Part shown: positions 47,922 through 57,402 of the stretch, piece after piece | Layout of the letters: every line of letters starts with the position of its first letter | How positions within the stretch are numbered: position 1 is the first letter of the stretch | Assembly (NCBI RefSeq): GCF_036421855.1 | Contig: NZ_JAZGOK010000002.1 | DNA: 64,000 nucleotides | Direction: 5' to 3' (one strand) | Origin: Georgenia_B sunbinii | Lineage (GTDB): Bacteria; Actinomycetota; Actinomycetes; Actinomycetales; Actinomycetaceae | Notes under the pieces: model-generated | Databases searched by the model: none | The model's input: only the letters and a program-made list of their open reading frames with translations | What the model was told of the DNA's origin: nothing | Translations under genes and position numbers: made by a program

Positions 47922-49262
47922 TCAGGTGTCGGTGAGGAGCTGGCGGATCCGGTCGAGGCGGGTGGTGATGTCGCGCTCGAAGCCGCGGGGGCGTGGCTCG
48001 TAGTAGGTGGTGCCGACGAGCTCGTCCGGGAGGTACTGCTGCGCGGCGACGCCGTGCGGCTCGTCGTGGGCGTACACGTACTCCTTGCCGTGCCCGAGGT
48101 CCTTGGCGCCGGAGTAGTGGGCGTCACGCAGGTGGAGCGGGACCGCACCAGCCTTGCCGGCCCGGACGTCCGCCATCGCCGCGCCGATCGCCTTGTAGGA
48201 GGCGTTGGACTTGGGCGCGGTGGCGACGTGCACGACCGCCTCGGAGAGGATGAGGCTCGCCTCCGGCATCCCGATCAGCTGCACCGCCTGCGCGGCGGCG
48301 ACCGCGGTCTGCAGCGCGGACGGGTCCGCCATGCCTACCTCCTCGGCGGCCGCGATGACGACCCGCCGGGCGATGAACCGCGGGTCCTCGCCGGCGACGA
48401 TCATCCGGGCCAGGTAGTGCAGCGCGGCGTCGACGTCGGATCCTCGCATCGACTTGATGAAGGCGCTCGTGACGTCGTAGTGCTGGTCGCCGGTCCGGTC
48501 GTACCGCACCGCGGCGACGTCGATCGCCCGCTCGACGGTCTCGAGGTCGATGACGCCCGCCGTCGCCGAGCCGGCGGCGGCCTCGAGGATGGTCAGCGCC
48601 TTGCGTGCGTCGGCGCCGGCGAGCCGCACGAGGTGGTCGACGGCGTCGTCGTGCATCTCGTACCGGTCCGCCAGGCCGCGCTCGTCGGTGAGGGCGCGGT
48701 CGACGAGCTCGCGGATGTCGTCAGGCTCCAGCGGCTGCAGGGTGAGCAGCAGCGAACGCGAGAGCAGCGGCGAGATCACCGAGAAGCTGGGGTTCTCGGT
48801 GGTGGCCGCGACGAGCGTCACCCAGCCGTTCTCCACCGAGGGCAGCAGCGCGTCCTGCTGGGTCTTGGAGAAGCGGTGGACCTCGTCGATGAACAGCACG
48901 GTCTCGTCGCCGCTGGTGACCAGGCGCCGCCGGGCGTCCTCCACGACCACCCGGACGTCCTTGACTCCGGCGGTCACCGCGGAGAGCTCGACGAAGCGAC
49001 GCTTAGAACCGTGGGCCACGAGGTAGGCGAGCGTGGTCTTGCCGGTACCGGGAGGCCCCCAGAGCACGACGGACGACGCCCCCACGCGCCGGTCGTCGCC
49101 GGGCTCCACCAGACGCCGCAGCGGTGATCCCGCGCGAAGCAGGTGCTGCTGACCGAGCACCTCCTCGAGGCTGGCCGGCCGCATCCGGACCGCGAGCGGT
49201 GCGTCGGCGCGCACGGTCGGCACGCCGGCGTTGTCCGCTCCAGCGGCGTCGAAGAGGTCCAC
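47922..49262 (-). CDS. rarA: Replication-associated recombination protein A (MgsA)
   Basis: AAA+ ATPase acting at stalled forks. 446 residues: LGQQHLLRAGSPLRR N-terminus, Walker A GPPGTGKTTLA (about 69-79), Walker B LFIDEVHRF, sensor residues, and the C-terminal tetramerisation region ending in TRLDRIRQLLTDT. Intact. It is followed downstream by the 450-base repeat region before rpsD. Confidence 0.95.
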   Translation of the reverse strand: MDLFDAAGADNAGVPTVRADAPLAVRMRPASLEEVLGQQHLLRAGSPLRRLVEPGDDRRVGASSVVLWGPPGTGKTTLAYLVAHGSKRRFVELSAVTAGVKDVRVVVEDARRRLVTSGDETVLFIDEVHRFSKTQQDALLPSVENGWVTLVAATTENPSFSVISPLLSRSLLLTLQPLEPDDIRELVDRALTDERGLADRYEMHDDAVDHLVRLAGADARKALTILEAAAGSATAGVIDLETVERAIDVAAVRYDRTGDQHYDVTSAFIKSMRGSDVDAALHYLARMIVAGEDPRFIARRVVIAAAEEVGMADPSALQTAVAAAQAVQLIGMPEASLILSEAVVHVATAPKSNASYKAIGAAMADVRAGKAGAVPLHLRDAHYSGAKDLGHGKEYVYAHDEPHGVAAQQYLPDELVGTTYYEPRPRGFERDITTRLDRIRQLLTDT

Positions 49263-49324
49263 TCCCCGAGCCTACGACGCCGTACCGACGTCCTCCCCTT
49301 CCCGCGGGGTCGGCCCCACGGCCG

Positions 49325-50803
49325 TCAGATGCGGGTGCCGCGGGCGCGCATGCTGACCCGCCGCTCCCACTTGTCCATCTCCGAGCGCAACGGGGAGGCG
49401 CAGAACTCCCCCAGGGTCACCCCGGCGGCCAGCGCCAGCCCGACCGACAGCGCGCGGATCGCCAGCTGCGACCCGCCGATGACGTCACCGGACTCGACGA
49501 ACGCAAACATCGCGGCGTAGATCGACAGCCCGGGGAGCAGTGGCGTGACACCGCAGACCGACACGACGAGCGACGGCAGGTTCCCCCGGTCGCCGATCAC
49601 CCCGGCGAGCAGGCCGACGACGAGGGCGGCGAAGAAGGCCGCGCCGGCGGGGCCGAGCCAGTAGGAGTCGACGACGAAGGCGACCCCGGCGGACGCCGCA
49701 CCGACGCCAGAGACGAGCCACACCTTCTTCGCCCGGGTGTAGGACGCCACCGCCCACGAACCGGCGATGACGGCACCGCACACGAGCTGGATTCCCACCG
49801 ACGGAGCGGTGCCGAACACGTCCCCGATCCGAAGTGGGATGCCCAGGCGCTGCCCGACGTCCAGCACGAACCCGATCCCGACCACCAGTCCGATGGTGTA
49901 GAGCGCCACCTCGAAGGCCTTGGCCGCGGCGGTGAGCGGGTAGCCGGAGATGGCGTCCTCGGCGGCGCTCACCAACGACATCCCGGCGAGGAGGACGACG
50001 ATCCCGGAAGCCACGACGAGCGACGGCGGCAGCAGGGCGCGGTCCCAGCCGAACTGCTCCTGCCCCCACAGCAGCACGAGCGCCACGGTCGTGGCGATCC
50101 CGGCGCCCGCCGCCTGCTGGAAGATGTAGGGCAGGCCGATGCGCCGCAGCCCGCGCAGCACCCGGTCGATGACGGCCGTAGTGAGCGCGGCGAGCAGGGC
50201 CGCCTGCCAGCCGGCACCGAGCAGCCCGGCGATCGCGGCCGCCATGACCCCCAGCGCCACCGTGACCACCCACCGGCGGTAGGGGTGCGGCGCGGCGAGG
50301 ATCCGCTCCAGGCGCCGGTGCGCGTCGTCGAGCGCCAGCGTGCCCTCGCCGATCGCGTTGACCATGTCGAACAGCGCAGCGAGCCGGCTGTAGTCGGACG
50401 TGCGGACGCTGATCACCCGGATCTTGGTCACCGGGTCGTCGTCGCGGTCGATCGACGCGGCGATCGAGATGAAGGTGATGTCCACGTGGCAGTTGCGAAC
50501 GCCGTAGCCGTCCGCGAGCCGCAGCAGGGCGGCGGTGACGTCGGCAACCGGGGCGCCGGTGGCGATCATCGCCTCGCCGGTGCGCAGCACGAGGTCGAGC
50601 ACCGAGCGCTCGACCGCGGCGGTGAGCTCGGTCTGCCGCCGCGCGGGGGCGAACGCCAACGTCGGCGGGCCGTACCCGGCGACCACCCGGCGGGCACGTT
50701 CTCGCAGCAGCGACTCGCGCCGCACGTGCGCCTCGGCGCGCGGACTCTCGGACCCCGGCACGGCGGTCGGGTCCTCGTTCGGCGGTGGGTCAGCGCGGGC
50801 CAC
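49325..50803 (-). CDS. Threonine/serine exporter family (ThrE-like) membrane protein
   Basis: 492 residues with an N-terminal soluble domain (about 80-230, DUF1212) and roughly ten membrane helices (second half DUF3815), as in Corynebacterium ThrE, which exports threonine and serine. The fused two-domain architecture is complete. Signature-like stretch FISIAASIDRDDDPVTKIRVI in the soluble part. GTG 50803 is preferred because an upstream ATG would overlap the divergent MMPL gene start. The substrate is inferred from family only. Confidence 0.86.
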   Translation of the reverse strand: MARADPPPNEDPTAVPGSESPRAEAHVRRESLLRERARRVVAGYGPPTLAFAPARRQTELTAAVERSVLDLVLRTGEAMIATGAPVADVTAALLRLADGYGVRNCHVDITFISIAASIDRDDDPVTKIRVISVRTSDYSRLAALFDMVNAIGEGTLALDDAHRRLERILAAPHPYRRWVVTVALGVMAAAIAGLLGAGWQAALLAALTTAVIDRVLRGLRRIGLPYIFQQAAGAGIATTVALVLLWGQEQFGWDRALLPPSLVVASGIVVLLAGMSLVSAAEDAISGYPLTAAAKAFEVALYTIGLVVGIGFVLDVGQRLGIPLRIGDVFGTAPSVGIQLVCGAVIAGSWAVASYTRAKKVWLVSGVGAASAGVAFVVDSYWLGPAGAAFFAALVVGLLAGVIGDRGNLPSLVVSVCGVTPLLPGLSIYAAMFAFVESGDVIGGSQLAIRALSVGLALAAGVTLGEFCASPLRSEMDKWERRVSMRARGTRI

Positions 50804-50891
50804 GGAGACGACGGTACGGGACCCGAGCGCGGACGACGACGCGGGACCGCCGGCCGCCGCGAGCCCGCGCAATGATGAGAGGATCCCCTCT

Positions 50892-53156
50892 GTGCTCGAT
50901 GCCCTCGCCCGCGGCGTGATCCGCCGCCCGGTTGTCACCGTGATGAGCTGGCTGCTCATCGTCCTCGCCTGTCTCTCACTGGCGTTCGGGGTGGTCGGCG
51001 AGGGCCTCTTCGGTCAGCTGCACTCCGGGGAGCCGCGCGTCCCGGGAGCAGAGAGCCAGGAGGGACGCGAGCTGCTGTCGGACGACGACGTGAGCGGCGA
51101 GCAGGTGACGCTGCTCGTCCGCGGTACCGACCTCGCCGACGAGGCGGAGGTCGCCAGCCTCGCCGCGGCGATGTTCTCAGTCCGTGAGGACCTGCTCGAG
51201 CGCGATGGCGTCCAGGACGTGCTCGACCCGTTCCAGGCGCCGGAGGGCCCGGCCGACCCGCGCGTTGCGTCGCTGGTGTCCCAGCACCGCGACGGCTTCC
51301 TGCTCATCGTGGAGATGGCACCCGAGCTCGAGGACGACGCCGCGCGCGTCGCCGTGGAGGAGCAGCTGCGGACGGTGCCGGGCGTCCTCGCCGACGCCGC
51401 CCCCGCCGCTACCGGCATCGTGTCCAGCAACGCTCTCGTCACCGGCTCGGTCACCGAGCAGCTGGAAGCCGACCTCGTGCGCGGCGAGGCGATCGCGCTG
51501 CCGCTGTCGCTGCTCGTCATGGTCGTGGTGTTCGGTGGCTTCCTCGCGGCGGGCATCCCGCTCCTCGGCGCCCTCGCGTCGATCGCCGGCGGGATGGGCG
51601 TGCTGCTGGTCTCTTCCCGGATGATCGAGCTGGACTCCGTCGTCGTCAACGTGGTGACGGTCCTCGGGCTGGGGCTGTCGATCGACTACGGCCTGCTCAT
51701 CGTGTCCCGCTTCCGCGAGGAGGTGCGGGCCATCACCGAGGCCGACGAGGCGCTTGCCACCGCGACCGCCGGCATCCCGGTGCGCCGCCGGCGCCGGCGC
51801 GTGTCCGTCGCCGACCGGGCGGTCCGTCGCACGATGACGACGGCGGGCCGCACCGTGGCCTTCTCCGCGGTGACCATCGCGATCGCCGTCAGCTCCCTCA
51901 TGCTGCTCGCCCCGGACATCCTGCGGTCGCTCGGTGCCGCGGGCGTCGCCGTCGTCGTCATCGCGCTGGCCACCGCGCTCACCCTCGTGCCGGCGCTGCT
52001 CGTGCTCCTCGGTGACCGGATGGTACGACCGTCGGTCCTGCGCCGAGTGCCGGTGCTGCGCGGGCTCATCTCGCGGCTGGGCGACGTCCCGCCGGAGGAC
52101 GGTGCGTTCTCCCGGCTGGCCCGCGGGGTGCACCGCCGGCCCTGGCTGGTGCTGACGGCGGTGCTCGTCGTCCTCGGCGTGCTCGCTTCGCCGGTGCTCG
52201 GCATGCAGCTGCGCAACTCCACCACAGACCTCATCCCGGCGGGCTCGGACCAGCGCGAGTTCATCACCCAGCTCAGCTCGGACTATCCCGGTGCGGCCTC
52301 GCCGACCGTGGTCGTCGTCGCGGACGGCGACCAGGCCGCGGTGACCGCCTGGGCCGCCGAGGTCGCCGCGCTCGACGGCGTCACCGGCACCACCGAGATC
52401 GGGCTGACGCCTGACGGCAACCACGCCGTGCTCGGCGTGGACGTCGACTCGGCCGACCCTGGCGGCGAGGTGGCCACCGACGTCGTCCGCGCGATCCGCG
52501 ACCTCGAGCCCGGCTTCAGCACCTGGGTCGTCGGTCAGGCCGCCAACCAGCAGGACTTCGTGGCGGCGATCCTCGAGGGTCTGCCGCTCGCGGGGACGCT
52601 CGTGGTGCTGGCGACCTTCGCGCTGCTCTTCCTGATGACCGGCTCGCTCCTCATCCCGCTCAAGGCGCTGCTGGTCAACGCGCTGGGGATCGCCGCGGCG
52701 CTGGGGGTGACGGTGTGGATCTTCCAGGAGGGGCACCTGTCGGGCCTGCTCGGCTTCGAGCCGGTCGGCGGTCTGGAGTCCTACGTCGTCGCGGTCGTCG
52801 TCGCCTTCGGCTTCGGGCTGGCGATGGACTACGAGGTGTTCCTGCTCGCGCGGATCAAGGAGTACTGGGACGCCGGGCACGACAACGACGCCGCCGTCGA
52901 GCACGGCCTGCAGCACTCCGGCCGGATCATCACGTCTGCGGCGCTGATCATCGCGCTGGTGTTCCTTGGCTTCGTCGCCGGTGAGCTCATGATGATCAAG
53001 CAGGTCGGGGTCGCCCTGGCAGTGACCGTGCTGGTCGACGCCACGCTGGTCCGGATGCTGCTCGTGCCCGCGACGATGACTCTGCTCGGCCGGTGGAACT
53101 GGTGGGCACCCACGCCGCTACGGGCGCTCCATGCCCGTGTCGGCATCTCTCACTGA
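50892..53156 (+). CDS. MMPL family transporter
   Basis: 754 residues of RND-superfamily MmpL type, with two six-helix bundles and two exoplasmic domains. The proton-relay Asp-Tyr pairs are in GLSIDYGLLIVSRFREE and GFGLAMDYEVFLLARIKE. Substrates of relatives are lipids, siderophores or drugs; none can be named here. GTG start with GAGAGG nine bases upstream, which can pair with CCTCT just before the start (see findings). Divergent from the ThrE-like gene. Confidence 0.9.
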   Translation: MLDALARGVIRRPVVTVMSWLLIVLACLSLAFGVVGEGLFGQLHSGEPRVPGAESQEGRELLSDDDVSGEQVTLLVRGTDLADEAEVASLAAAMFSVREDLLERDGVQDVLDPFQAPEGPADPRVASLVSQHRDGFLLIVEMAPELEDDAARVAVEEQLRTVPGVLADAAPAATGIVSSNALVTGSVTEQLEADLVRGEAIALPLSLLVMVVVFGGFLAAGIPLLGALASIAGGMGVLLVSSRMIELDSVVVNVVTVLGLGLSIDYGLLIVSRFREEVRAITEADEALATATAGIPVRRRRRRVSVADRAVRRTMTTAGRTVAFSAVTIAIAVSSLMLLAPDILRSLGAAGVAVVVIALATALTLVPALLVLLGDRMVRPSVLRRVPVLRGLISRLGDVPPEDGAFSRLARGVHRRPWLVLTAVLVVLGVLASPVLGMQLRNSTTDLIPAGSDQREFITQLSSDYPGAASPTVVVVADGDQAAVTAWAAEVAALDGVTGTTEIGLTPDGNHAVLGVDVDSADPGGEVATDVVRAIRDLEPGFSTWVVGQAANQQDFVAAILEGLPLAGTLVVLATFALLFLMTGSLLIPLKALLVNALGIAAALGVTVWIFQEGHLSGLLGFEPVGGLESYVVAVVVAFGFGLAMDYEVFLLARIKEYWDAGHDNDAAVEHGLQHSGRIITSAALIIALVFLGFVAGELMMIKQVGVALAVTVLVDATLVRMLLVPATMTLLGRWNWWAPTPLRALHARVGISH

Positions 53157-53169
53157 AACAAGCCAGATC

Positions 53170-53206
53170 CCTTGACCAGCGCTGATCAAGGCGCGCATCT
53201 TGATCA
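53170..53206. terminator. Overlapping hairpins between convergent MMPL and GNAT genes
   Basis: Two mutually exclusive inverted repeats share GATCAAG: CCTTGA...TCAAGG (53170-53191, a nearly perfect 22-base palindrome) and TGATCAAG / CTTGATCA (53183-53206, 8-bp stem, 8-base loop). The second reaches into the GNAT stop codon. Placed between convergent genes, it probably terminates both. Confidence 0.65.
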
Positions 53207-53998
53207 GGCTGGTCGGCGGGTCTCCACCGGCTGGTGCAGCCGGAAGCCGAGCCGACGGTAGACCCGGTAGGCGACGGCGTTGTCGGCATAGAGGGCGAGG
53301 CTCGCTCGACCGGTGGCGGTGGTCCCTGCCCGGGCTGCGGCCGCCGTGACGGCGCTACCCAGCCCTCGGCCGCGACACCCCGGCGCGGTGGCGATGCCGC
53401 CGAGCTGGACAGTGTGGTCCCAGCCGGCCGCGCCCGCCACCGCGCGCAGCTCGCCGTCGTCGCCGCGGCTGCCGAACCACCTGGCGCCTTCCCGGTCCAC
53501 CGGGAAGAACGTGCTGGGCAGTGCGGCATCGTGCAGGCGGCGGATGTCGTCAGCCTCCACGTCGGGGTCGAGCTCGCGGACGTCCTGCTCGCCGTCGACG
53601 TACGGCGGCGGCACGTCGGCGACGAGCCAGTCCCAGTGCGTGGCGCCCGGCAGCGCGAGCCGCCGGCGGACGTCGTCGGAGGATCGGTCCCACGCGCCCC
53701 GGGTGAGGCTGGCGGACACCGGTCCCCCGGCGTCGAGCACGGTCGTGCCGTCCGGACGCCGGAGCCCGGACGCCACCGCGTCGTCGAGCACGGCGGCCAG
53801 CGCGGCGGGCTCGCCCACCCCGACGAGGGCGTGCCGCTCGCTGCCCGCGCGGACCGCGAAGAGCAGTGCGTCCGCGTCGCCCCACACCACCGGCCCGAGC
53901 CACCGGTGGAAGTCGCCGACGACGAACAGGTCGGTCGGCCACCGGCCCGGCAGCTCGTCGAGAGCGGCTACCGGGCGCCCGGGCAGGGCGGCGGCCAC
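53204..53998 (-). CDS. GNAT-family acetyltransferase
   Basis: 264 residues. The C-terminal half is a GNAT domain with the acetyl-CoA loop CRGRGLGSAVTAAAA (about 218-232) and the final YADNAVAYRVYRRLGFR. The N-terminal half is a second, more degenerate domain without the loop. Substrate unknown. GTG start directly after the aspS stop with no gap. Confidence 0.85.
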   Translation of the reverse strand: MAAALPGRPVAALDELPGRWPTDLFVVGDFHRWLGPVVWGDADALLFAVRAGSERHALVGVGEPAALAAVLDDAVASGLRRPDGTTVLDAGGPVSASLTRGAWDRSSDDVRRRLALPGATHWDWLVADVPPPYVDGEQDVRELDPDVEADDIRRLHDAALPSTFFPVDREGARWFGSRGDDGELRAVAGAAGWDHTVQLGGIATAPGCRGRGLGSAVTAAAARAGTTATGRASLALYADNAVAYRVYRRLGFRLHQPVETRRPA

Positions 53999-55795
53999 TC
54001 AGCCGGCGGTCGGCGGCGCGGCCTCGTCGGCCGGCGCCTTGGGCTTGGCGTCGACACCGGCCTCGCGGCGCTGCTCCGGGGTGATCGGCGCGGGCGCCTG
54101 GGTCAGCGGGTCGTAGCCGCCACCGGACTTCGGGAACGCGATGACGTCGCGGATCGAGTCCGACGCCGTCAGCAGCGCGACGATCCGGTCCCAGCCGAAC
54201 GCGATGCCACCGTGAGGCGGCGCGCCGTAGGCGAAGGCGTCGAGCAGGAAGCCGAACTTCTCCTGCGCCTCGGCCTCGTCGATGCCCATGACGGAGAACA
54301 CTCGCTGCTGCACGTCGCGGCGGTGGATACGGATCGACCCGCCGCCGATCTCGTTGCCGTTGCACACGATGTCGTAGGCGTAGGCCAGCGCCTCGCCGGG
54401 GCTCTCCTCGAAGCGGTCGATCCAGTCCGGGGTGGGCGAGGTGAAGGCGTGGTGGACGGCCGTCCAGGCGCCGGTGCCGACCGCGACGTCGTCGTCCTCG
54501 CCGGTGGGCTTGAACAACGGTGCGTCGACGACCCACACGAACGACCAGGCGTCCTCGTCGATGAGGTCGGTGCGCTTGCCGATCTCCAGCCGGGCGGCGC
54601 CGAGCAGCGCGCGGGCCTCGGTCTGCTTGCCGGCGGCGAAGAAGATCGCGTCGCCCGGCTGGGCGCCGGTGGCCGCGGCCAGGCCGGCGCGCTCCTCGTC
54701 GGTGATGTTCTTGGCGACCGGGCCGCCGAGCGTGCCGTCCTCGCCGACGGTCACGTAGGCAAGCCCCTTGGCGCCGCGCTGCTTGGCCCAGTCCTGCCAG
54801 GCGTCGAACTGCCGGCGCGGCTGCGACGCCCCGCCCGGCATGACGACGGCGCCCACGTAGGGGGCCTGGAACACCCGGAACGGCGTGTCGGCGAAGTAGG
54901 TAGTGAGCTCGGTCAGCTCGAGGCCGAAGCGCAGGTCCGGCTTGTCGGTGCCGTACCGGGCCATGGCGTCGGCGAACGTGATGCGCTCGATCGGCCGCGG
55001 GATCTGGTGGTCGATGAGCCGCCACAGCTCGGCCAGGACGTCCTCCGCGACCGAGATGACGTCCTCCTGGTCGACGAAGCTCATCTCGACGTCGAGCTGG
55101 GTGAACTCCGGCTGGCGGTCGGCGCGGAAGTCCTCGTCGCGGTAGCAGCGGGCGATCTGGTAGTACCGCTCCATGCCGCCGACCATGAGCAGCTGCTTGA
55201 ACAGCTGCGGGGACTGCGGCAGCGCGTACCAGGAGCCCGGGGCGAGCCGCGCCGGCACCAGGAAGTCACGGGCGCCCTCGGGCGTGGAACGGGTGAGCGT
55301 GGGGGTCTCGATCTCCACGAAGCCCTCGCCGTCGAGCACCCGGCGGGCAGCCTGGCTGACCTTGGCGCGCAGCCGGATCGCGTGCGCCGGGCCCTCGCGG
55401 CGCAGGTCGAGGTAGCGGTGCTTGAGCCGGATCTCCTCGCCGACCTGGCCGGCGTCCTCCGCGTGGGAGGAGACCTGGAAGGGCAGCGGTGCGGAAGTGT
55501 TGAGGACGACGACGTCGCTCGCGATGACCTCGATCTCGCCGGTGCCCAGCTGGGGGTTGGCGTTGCCCTCCGGGCGCTGGGCGACCTCGCCGGTCACCTG
55601 GATCACGTACTCGCTGCGCAGCTCGTGCGCCACGTCCTCGTCCCGGATGACGACCTGGGCGATCCCTGAGGCGTCGCGCAGGTCGATGAAGGCGACACCA
55701 CCGTGGTCACGGCGGCGGTCGACCCAGCCGGCGACGGTGACGGTGGTGCCGATGTCGGCGGGGCGCAGCGATCCTGCGTCGCGAGTGCGGAGCAC
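53999..55795 (-). CDS. aspS: Aspartate-tRNA ligase
   Basis: 598-residue class IIb synthetase: N-terminal OB anticodon-binding domain (TVTVAGWVDRRRDHGG), catalytic core with SPQLFKQLLMVGGMERYYQI, RDEDFRADRQPEFTQLD, a GAD insertion, and motif 3 GAPPHGGIAFGWDRI. The GTG at 55795 has GGAAGGA upstream; longer frames upstream are rejected. Ends in an Ala/Pro-rich tail. Divergent from the MFS gene. Confidence 0.97.
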   Translation of the reverse strand: MLRTRDAGSLRPADIGTTVTVAGWVDRRRDHGGVAFIDLRDASGIAQVVIRDEDVAHELRSEYVIQVTGEVAQRPEGNANPQLGTGEIEVIASDVVVLNTSAPLPFQVSSHAEDAGQVGEEIRLKHRYLDLRREGPAHAIRLRAKVSQAARRVLDGEGFVEIETPTLTRSTPEGARDFLVPARLAPGSWYALPQSPQLFKQLLMVGGMERYYQIARCYRDEDFRADRQPEFTQLDVEMSFVDQEDVISVAEDVLAELWRLIDHQIPRPIERITFADAMARYGTDKPDLRFGLELTELTTYFADTPFRVFQAPYVGAVVMPGGASQPRRQFDAWQDWAKQRGAKGLAYVTVGEDGTLGGPVAKNITDEERAGLAAATGAQPGDAIFFAAGKQTEARALLGAARLEIGKRTDLIDEDAWSFVWVVDAPLFKPTGEDDDVAVGTGAWTAVHHAFTSPTPDWIDRFEESPGEALAYAYDIVCNGNEIGGGSIRIHRRDVQQRVFSVMGIDEAEAQEKFGFLLDAFAYGAPPHGGIAFGWDRIVALLTASDSIRDVIAFPKSGGGYDPLTQAPAPITPEQRREAGVDAKPKAPADEAAPPTAG

Positions 55796-55961
55796 GGGAG
55801 TCCTTCCATAGGTCGGGCGCACCGCGAGACGGGCGGGCGCAGCCGCCATCGTAAGGGTTCTGGTCACATCACCCGGACTGCTATCCGGTCGGCGGCTACG
55901 ATGGACGCCGTCCAGGCTTCCAACGTCGGCGCCGCTCCACCCCGACCCGACCGGGAGACCC

Positions 55962-57194
55962 ATGGTTCACGTGCCGCCTGCTGCGCCCGCCCCACCGACG
56001 AGCTCCACCACCCCGGTGCCGGCGCTGCGCCGGGCAGTGTTCGCGATGGCGCTGGGCGGCTTCGCGATCGGCACCACGGAGTTCGCCACGATGGGGCTGC
56101 TCCCCCAGATCGCCGACGACCTCGCGGTCACCGTGCCGGCAGCGGGCCACCTCATCTCCGCCTACGCCCTCGGCGTCGTCGTCGGCGCCCCGCTGATCGT
56201 CGTCGTCGGCGCGCGGCTCGAGCGCAAGCGGCTGCTCGTGCTGCTCGTGGTGGCGATCGCGCTCGGCAACCTGCTGTCCGCCGTTGCGCCCGGGTACGGC
56301 TCGATGGTCGGCGCGAGGTTCATCGCCGGGCTGCCGCACGGCGCCTACTTCGGGATCGCCTCGCTCATCGCCGCCCGGCTCGCCCCGGCCGGCCAACGGG
56401 CAAGGGCGGTCTCGCAGGTGATGCTCGGCCTGACGATCGCGACGACGGTCGGCGTGCCGCTCTCGACGGCGCTGGGCCAGCTCGTCGGCTGGCGCTCGGC
56501 GTACGTCCTCGTCGTCCTCGTGGCGGCGGCCACCGTGGTGGCGACCTGGCGCTGGGTGCCGTCGCTGCCGCACCCCGGGACGGGGCGGGCCTCGGCGCGC
56601 CGCGAGCTGCGGGCGCTGCGCCACGGGCAGGTGTGGTTCGCGCTCGGCATCGGCTCGGTCGGCTTCGGCGGGATGTTCGCGGTCTACAGCTATGTCGGTG
56701 AGATCGTCCCGGAGGTCCTGGGGATGCCCACCGCCACCGTGCCGGTGGTGCTCGCCATCTTCGGTGTCGGCATGACCGTCGGTACCATCGTCGGCGGCCG
56801 GCTGGCGGACCGCAGCGTCATGGGCACCGTGATGGCGGGCATGGCCGGGATGGCCGTCATGCTCGCGGTCTTCGCGCTCACCGCGACCGTGCACCCCGTC
56901 GTCGGGCTGGTCGGCCTGCTGCTCGTCGCGACGGTCTCGCAGTTCCTCGGTCCGTCGCTGCAGATCCGGCTGCTCAACTCCTCACCGGACGCGCCGTCGC
57001 TGGCCGCCGCGCTGCACCACTCCGCGCTCAACATCGGCAACGCCACCGGCGCCTGGGTGGGCGGCTTGGTCATCGCCGCCGGGTACGGCTACCTGGCGCC
57101 GGCGTGGGCGGGCGTGGCACTGGCGGTCGCCGGGCTGGTCATCGCGATCGCATCGGTCGCGGTCGAACGCCGCACCGCCGCCGTCCAGGACTAG
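55962..57194 (+). CDS. MFS transporter, DHA1 (drug:H+ antiporter-1) family
   Basis: 410 residues, twelve predicted helices. The opening GGFAIGTTEFATMGLLPQIA and loop 2-3 motif GARLERKRLLV are typical of AraJ/NepI/PmrA-like DHA1 exporters. Substrate unknown. ATG start; no clear ribosome-binding site close by. A 167-base gap divides it from aspS, with room for a divergent promoter pair. Confidence 0.88.
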   Translation: MVHVPPAAPAPPTSSTTPVPALRRAVFAMALGGFAIGTTEFATMGLLPQIADDLAVTVPAAGHLISAYALGVVVGAPLIVVVGARLERKRLLVLLVVAIALGNLLSAVAPGYGSMVGARFIAGLPHGAYFGIASLIAARLAPAGQRARAVSQVMLGLTIATTVGVPLSTALGQLVGWRSAYVLVVLVAAATVVATWRWVPSLPHPGTGRASARRELRALRHGQVWFALGIGSVGFGGMFAVYSYVGEIVPEVLGMPTATVPVVLAIFGVGMTVGTIVGGRLADRSVMGTVMAGMAGMAVMLAVFALTATVHPVVGLVGLLLVATVSQFLGPSLQIRLLNSSPDAPSLAAALHHSALNIGNATGAWVGGLVIAAGYGYLAPAWAGVALAVAGLVIAIASVAVERRTAAVQD

Positions 57195-57402
57195 CAGCAC
57201 CGGTGTGCGGGAGGTCACCGGCCCCCGCACTGCCGCGCGACGACCGGCCGCGATAGCCTGAGATCTCCTGGAGTGCGTTACGTGCCGCCCAGGTCCCGTG
57301 CGGAGTCTTCGCGTCATCGGGGCCCATCGTGCGGAGGGCGCGCCACCTACCTGGTGGCACCGGCCACACTCCGTTATCGATGGGTTTCTCATCTTGACCA
57401 CC
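57195..57402 (+). promoter_or_regulatory. Long leader region of the DEAD-box helicase gene
   Basis: A 208-base gap. TAGCCT near 57255 could be a -10 box, giving an untranslated leader of roughly 140 bases. The leader contains a small GCCACC / GGTGGC hairpin about 50 bases before the start. Long structured leaders are common for cold-responsive RNA helicases, but no known element was recognised. Confidence 0.35.
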
